24,632 nt of DNA from Anaerorhabdus sp036641015 (lineage in GTDB: Bacteria; Bacillota_I; Bacilli_A; Erysipelotrichales; Erysipelotrichaceae): assembly GCF_036641015.1 (NCBI RefSeq), contig NZ_JAVWFO010000028.1, forward strand, positions 1 to 24,632. The letters are read 5' to 3'. Each line of letters starts with the position of its first letter. Positions within the stretch are counted from its first letter, which is position 1. The position numbers were made by a program, and so were the translations under genes. This document shows positions 21,367 through 24,632 of this stretch, piece by piece. Under the pieces are notes generated by a model. That model made no database searches. It saw nothing but the letters and a program-made list of their open reading frames with translations, and was not told the DNA's origin.

Positions 21367-22163
21367 TGAGTTTCGCTCTATTTAAACTTACTATAAGAAA
21401 GAATTGGGTTTTATTTATCATATTTACATTGGTATTAATGATGTATTCGGGTGTTATGATTTCTATGTATAGTCCTGAAAATGTTCAAAATTTAATGCAA
21501 ATGTTTGAATTGTTTCCACCGGAAATGATGAAAGCATTTGGCTTCGCAAGTGCATTTACCGATATGACAGGATATTTAGCTAGTTGGCTATATGGTTTAT
21601 TAATGGTAGGATTTCCGATGGTCTATAGTATCTTACTTGCAAATAAGTTAGTTGCTAAATCGGTGGATAATGGATCAATAGCATGTTTACTATCTACTCC
21701 TACATCCAGAGTTAAAATAATCGTTACTAAAGCAGTTACTGCGTTATTATCTCTAGTTGTTATGTTAGCTATTCTATTTGCATTCAACGCATTAATTGGT
21801 AATGCAATGTTTCCTGATGATTTAAATGTAAAAGCATTCTTTAATCTTAATGTTACGGTATTATTAGTTAATTTAGTAGTTATGAGTATTTCGTTCTTCT
21901 TTTCATGTTTGTTTTCTGATTCTAAATACTCAATTGGATTTGGAGCAGGAATTCCTATTATGTTTTTATTGCTAAAAATGTTAGGTGATGTTTCTGATAA
22001 GATAGAAATACTTAAGAAGATATCAATCTTTGGATGGTATGATCCAATGAGCATTGCAAGTGGTGAAACGGTATGGGGTATTAATGCAATTTACTTTATC
22101 ATTATAATTGTTCTTATAACTCTAAGTGTTATTATATTTAAGAAAAAAAGACTAGCAGTGTAA
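21366..22163 (+). CDS. ABC-2 type exporter permease 3
   Basis: A 265-residue membrane protein, about six helices, related to permeases 1 and 2. It begins with a short basic segment and helix 1 (WVLFIIFTLVLMMYSGVMI), has the LLSTPTSRVKIIVTK cytoplasmic block and a GWYDPMSIA motif in the place of KYFDPMQFF. Start and the preceding stop share TAATG; AAGGGGGA lies about 6-8 bases upstream. It most likely works with ATPase 2 as a homodimer, or the five genes may form one complex; sequence does not decide. It is the last gene of the operon. I saw no intrinsic terminator in the 40 bases before the next gene. Confidence 0.88.
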   Translation: MSFALFKLTIRKNWVLFIIFTLVLMMYSGVMISMYSPENVQNLMQMFELFPPEMMKAFGFASAFTDMTGYLASWLYGLLMVGFPMVYSILLANKLVAKSVDNGSIACLLSTPTSRVKIIVTKAVTALLSLVVMLAILFAFNALIGNAMFPDDLNVKAFFNLNVTVLLVNLVVMSISFFFSCLFSDSKYSIGFGAGIPIMFLLLKMLGDVSDKIEILKKISIFGWYDPMSIASGETVWGINAIYFIIIIVLITLSVIIFKKKRLAV

Positions 22164-22170
22164 AAGAGAC

Positions 22171-22199
22171 TTGCTATAAAACTTATTGGAATATATTAT
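22171..22199 (+). promoter_or_regulatory. promoter of the RluA-family gene, start site at the ATG
   Basis: TTGCTA (22171-22176), a 17-base spacer and TATTAT (22194-22199). The expected start site, 7 bases after the -10, is position 22206, the A of the start codon. Confidence 0.65.
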
Positions 22200-22205
22200 A
22201 GTAGT

Positions 22206-23087
22206 ATGAAATATAGTATAAATCTCAATGAGTTAAAAATTAATTATCTTAAAGAGGTTGAAGGGAAAAGTCTAATTGAGTTCCTTCAACTTTTTAAAAT
22301 ATCTAAAAAGAATATTCATCTATTATTTAGTGAGAACAGAATTAAAGTAAATAGATGTTTAAAACAGAGAGAATATATAATAAATGAAAAAGATGAGATA
22401 AATATCAAATTGCCAATTGAAGAAATCGATTATGCTATGGACAGTAAATGTGCATCTGTAATTTATGAAGATGATTTGGTATGTGTTGTACATAAAGATT
22501 CTGGAATCATTGTACATGATGATGATAAACAAAAAACAGGTACATTGGCAAATCAAGTCGCAACATATTATATGGAACAAGGATATTCTATTCCTGTTCG
22601 ATATATTCATCGCTTAGATGAAGAAACTGAAGGTTTAGTTTTATTTTGTAAAGTACCTCTTATACAACCATGGTTTGATGAGGAGTTGGCTCAAAAAAGA
22701 ATTGAAAGAACATATCATGCAATTACGTTTAATAAACCGAGACAAAAAGAAATGTTAATCAGTGCAAATATTGGTAGAGATCGCCATGATGCAAAGAAAA
22801 TGAGAATATCATCTACGGGTAAAGAAGCTCTTACAAAGATTAAACTAATTTCATCTAATGATTTGTATTCACTTTTAGAATGTAAATTAGAAACAGGTAG
22901 AACACATCAAATTAGAGTTCATTTAGCTTCGATTAATTGTCCAATAGTAAATGATTCATTATATGGATATAAATCAAGAGAATATAATGGAATGGGATTG
23001 TATGCAATATCGCTTACTTGGGTCGATCCTTTTACAAAAGAAAAGAGAACCGTTAACGATTCTCAAATTAATTATTATTTTAAATAA
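22206..23087 (+). CDS. RluA-family 23S rRNA/tRNA pseudouridine synthase
   Basis: A 293-residue pseudouridine synthase. An S4-like N-terminal part (ISKKNIHLLFSENRIKVN, about residues 32-50) precedes the catalytic domain. Motif II, which carries the catalytic Asp, reads IHRLDEETEGLVLF (about 139-152), where most RluA relatives have RLD-x-x-T-S-G-L; the Ser is Glu here. VVHKDSGIIVH is the KP-like motif I, in which the usual K-P-x-G reads KDSG. LETGRTHQIRVHLA is motif III. So the fold is intact with substitutions at two secondary positions. The target base is unknown. The ATG has no Shine-Dalgarno site and probably heads a leaderless mRNA. Its end overlaps the convergent HAD gene by 8 bases. Confidence 0.9.
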   Translation: MKYSINLNELKINYLKEVEGKSLIEFLQLFKISKKNIHLLFSENRIKVNRCLKQREYIINEKDEINIKLPIEEIDYAMDSKCASVIYEDDLVCVVHKDSGIIVHDDDKQKTGTLANQVATYYMEQGYSIPVRYIHRLDEETEGLVLFCKVPLIQPWFDEELAQKRIERTYHAITFNKPRQKEMLISANIGRDRHDAKKMRISSTGKEALTKIKLISSNDLYSLLECKLETGRTHQIRVHLASINCPIVNDSLYGYKSREYNGMGLYAISLTWVDPFTKEKRTVNDSQINYYFK

Positions 23088-23877
23088 TATTATAATGTTT
23101 TAATGCAAATACAATTCCATCTTCATCAACAGAGGTAGTAACGAAATCTGCCTCTTTTTGTACTTCTGGACGAGCATTGCCCATTGCTACACCAACTTTG
23201 GCTAGATGTAACATTTCGATATCATTGCCTGCATCACCAAATGACATAACATCATCCCAAGTAAGATTATTCATTTTTAGTACAGTTTCAATTGCGTTTG
23301 CTTTGCTAAATCCTAAGGGATATACATCAAAGCCATTTTTATAAGACCAAGTTAGAAATAAATCAGGAATTTTATCTCTAAACGTTTCGATGATATTTTC
23401 ATCACCAATTAGGAAAATTCCTAATGGCATACCATGTTTTATATGGAAGTCTTCGTCTTTTGGGTTTTCAAATACTGCATCTCCATAGTCATTATCTCCA
23501 ACATAACCTTCATAGAATTTCTTATAGTTATGATATCCTACAACGCCTTCTTTGAATTTGAATCCAAGTCCAATGTCGTTCTCTTTGCATAAGTTCCAGA
23601 TATCATAAAGATTTTTTTCTGATATTGGGTGTGATTCAATAACATTACCATCTTTATCAACTAAACAAGCTCCATTTATTGTAACTAAGTAATCAGGGTT
23701 TATATCTGTAAATAAACTTTTGTGAACAAATGAATAGTGACGACCAGTCGCAATTAATATTTCAATACCTTTGGCCTTAACTTGATTGAATGCTTCTTTT
23801 AAACTATCACTAATGCATTCTTTAGTATATGGTATTAACGTTCCATCGATATCACAAACAAGCAATTTTATATTCAT
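23080..23877 (-). CDS. HAD-superfamily phosphatase, Cof type (IIB)
   Basis: A 265-residue Cof-like hydrolase. Motif I is CDIDGTLIP (residues 8-16, Asp nucleophile), motif II is ATGRH, the motif III Lys lies in GFSKANAIE, and motif IV is FGDAGNDIEML. The last part (VAMGNARPEVQKEADFVTT) is a hallmark of the group. It acts on small phosphorylated metabolites, substrate unknown. The start has AAGGAGAA with a 6-base gap. It follows the FUSC-like gene by 29 bases and may be read with it, or from a weaker promoter at 23899-23927. It is convergent with and overlaps the RluA-family gene, with no terminator between them. Confidence 0.92.
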   Translation of the reverse strand: MNIKLLVCDIDGTLIPYTKECISDSLKEAFNQVKAKGIEILIATGRHYSFVHKSLFTDINPDYLVTINGACLVDKDGNVIESHPISEKNLYDIWNLCKENDIGLGFKFKEGVVGYHNYKKFYEGYVGDNDYGDAVFENPKDEDFHIKHGMPLGIFLIGDENIIETFRDKIPDLFLTWSYKNGFDVYPLGFSKANAIETVLKMNNLTWDDVMSFGDAGNDIEMLHLAKVGVAMGNARPEVQKEADFVTTSVDEDGIVFALKHYNII

Positions 23878-23898
23878 AATCAGTTCTCCTTAGTTATA

Positions 23899-23927
23899 AT
23901 TATAACTTACTCTTTAGTGTTTTTGAA
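23899..23927 (-). promoter_or_regulatory. possible promoter of the second Cof-type gene
   Basis: TATAAT (23904-23899) with TTCAAA (23927-23922) 17 bases upstream on the minus strand. The -10 lies within a perfect 14-base palindrome, GTTATAATTATAAC (23893-23906). Confidence 0.4.
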
Positions 23928-24434
23928 TAAATTGGGGAATGTATTATTAGATATAGTGAGATTTATAAAAATCGATATGATAACTCCTACTGCAGTGTCA
24001 ATCATTCTGTTTATAGCGTAACTAACATATTGATCAGCTGGTGTATTAAGCATAACAATATAAAAAACTACCGCTCCACCTTGAATTGCACCAGGATAGC
24101 CAAGAAATTGACTAATAAAAATAAGTAAAATAATTCCTACAAGTAGCGTAAATATTTGTACTAACTTACTAGTTGATTGATGTTGAAAGTAGAAAAGTAT
24201 CATTCCTAAAAATCCACCAATGATAGTACCAACCAAACGATTTCCTCCACTTTTAAATGGATGTTCAGTTGAGGTTTCCATACCAAATACAGCACCAATG
24301 CACGCAAAAGTAGCATTTCTATCAATTAAAATATAAAGGATAGCACAAAGGGTTGTACTGATTGCAGTTTTAATACTTCTTAGACCTAATTTGGGTATTG
24401 ATCTACTTTGTAAATCTAATTCAGTTTTTGTCAT
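23907..24434 (-). CDS. FUSC/aromatic acid exporter-like membrane protein, short form
   Basis: A 175-residue membrane protein with five to six hydrophobic segments, matching the N-terminal membrane domain of the FUSC/ArAE (DUF939-like) family. Marks are GLRSIKTAISTTLCAILYIL at the start, the conserved block GNRLVGTIIGGFLGM (about residues 64-78), and near the end NRMIDTAVGVIISIFINL. The cytoplasmic C-terminal domain of longer family members is absent; such short versions exist in Bacillota, so it need not be truncated. Role as an exporter is inferred from the family. I use ATG 24434, since the AAGGAAA site has proper spacing to it and is too close to the ATG at 24440. Confidence 0.85.
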   Translation of the reverse strand: MTKTELDLQSRSIPKLGLRSIKTAISTTLCAILYILIDRNATFACIGAVFGMETSTEHPFKSGGNRLVGTIIGGFLGMILFYFQHQSTSKLVQIFTLLVGIILLIFISQFLGYPGAIQGGAVVFYIVMLNTPADQYVSYAINRMIDTAVGVIISIFINLTISNNTFPNLFKNTKE

Positions 24435-24465
24435 AATCATTTTCCTTTTTTACTTAAACATAACA

Positions 24466-24494
24466 ATATTACCGAGTTACCTACAAAAATTCAA
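24466..24494 (-). promoter_or_regulatory. promoter of the FUSC-like gene
   Basis: TTGAAT (24494-24489), a 17-base spacer and TAATAT (24471-24466) on the minus strand, about 30 bases before the start codon. Confidence 0.65.
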
Positions 24495-24510
24495 TAGAAA
24501 ACTATATATC

Positions 24511-24539
24511 TTGTACATTTATAGGGCATATAATATAAA
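24511..24539 (+). promoter_or_regulatory. promoter of the tRNA-Arg gene
   Basis: TTGTAC (24511-24516), a 17-base spacer and TATAAA (24534-24539). The expected start lies about 20 bases before the tRNA. Confidence 0.6.
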
Positions 24540-24564
24540 AATTATGATAAACTAAATTATACAT

Positions 24565-24632
24565 GCGCTCATAGCATAGATGGATAATGCATTTGATTCC
24601 GATTCAGAAGATCGCAGGTTCGAGTCCTGTTG
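24565..24632 (+). tRNA. tRNA-Arg (anticodon CCG), cut by the window end
   Basis: Cloverleaf by eye: acceptor GCGCTCA (24565-24571), D-arm GCAT/ATGC with a GG-containing loop, anticodon stem TTTGA/TCAGA with loop TTCCGAT (anticodon CCG, for CGG), a 5-base variable loop, and T-arm GCAGG-TTCGAGT-CCTGT. The 3' acceptor strand is cut after TG. The first two 3' bases fit pairing with the end of the acceptor. In so AT-rich a genome CGG is a rare codon. Confidence 0.92.

Noticed and set aside
23893..23906. GTTATAATTATAAC palindrome as an operator
   Set aside because: It coincides with a TATAAT -10 hexamer, which is nearly self-complementary when flanked by AT; there is no independent sign of a binding site.
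1..24632. CRISPR array, phage genes, toxin-antitoxin pair or insertion sequence
   Set aside because: No regularly spaced repeats, no transposase or integrase motifs and no small paired genes of known toxin-antitoxin type were seen on either strand.

Overview
The window reads as ordinary chromosome of a very AT-rich, low-GC Gram-positive bacterium (Bacillota). The sepF-ylmH-divIVA-ileS order, an isoleucine T-box, a SAM-I riboswitch in front of metK, strong AGGAGG-type ribosome binding sites, extended -10 promoters and a type III glutamine synthetase all support this. An Erysipelotrichales-like lineage is my best guess, but the sequence alone does not prove it. I see no phage, transposase, CRISPR array or plasmid gene.

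Layout. 1-1000: a YdeI-family protein and a small YCII-domain protein, ended by a bidirectional terminator shared with a convergent SSAT-like acetyltransferase. 1600-6480: a cell-division and translation block, sepF-ylmH-divIVA-[T-box]-ileS-DUF1653. 6480-8170: a Crp/Fnr-type regulator divergent from a YdcZ-family membrane transporter, with one perfect palindrome centred near -41/-42 of both promoters. 8170-9550: an endonuclease/exonuclease/phosphatase-fold protein divergent from an orphan mannose-type PTS IIB protein; the two promoters appear to share their -35 element. 9540-11660: SAM-I riboswitch, metK and a Cof-type HAD phosphatase on the minus strand. 11685-13420: ybaK-type deacylase and an AI-2E/YtvI-family membrane protein. 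13424-15511: glutamine synthetase III on the minus strand. 15640-17880: a GNAT acetyltransferase, a DUF2798 membrane protein behind a leader with a terminator-like hairpin, a DUF4256 protein, and the wreck of another GNAT gene. 17940-22163: a five-gene ABC-2 exporter operon (ATPase, permease, permease, ATPase, permease). 22171-24440: an RluA-family pseudouridine synthase probably made from a leaderless mRNA, then convergent to it a Cof-type HAD phosphatase and a short FUSC/aromatic-acid-exporter-like membrane protein. The window ends inside a tRNA-Arg(CCG).

How it works together. Most units are one or two genes with their own promoters and terminators. Convergent neighbours either share a perfect bidirectional hairpin that contains the stop codons or overlap by a few bases. 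RNA-based control is prominent: a T-box (uncharged tRNA-Ile) for ileS, a SAM-I switch for metK, and a possible third attenuator of unknown signal ahead of the DUF2798 gene. I found no clearly new multi-gene system. The best leads are the Crp/Fnr-YdcZ operator, the DUF2798 leader, the shared -35 pair, the leaderless rluA-type gene, and the IleRS with a Thr in place of the last His of its HIGH motif.
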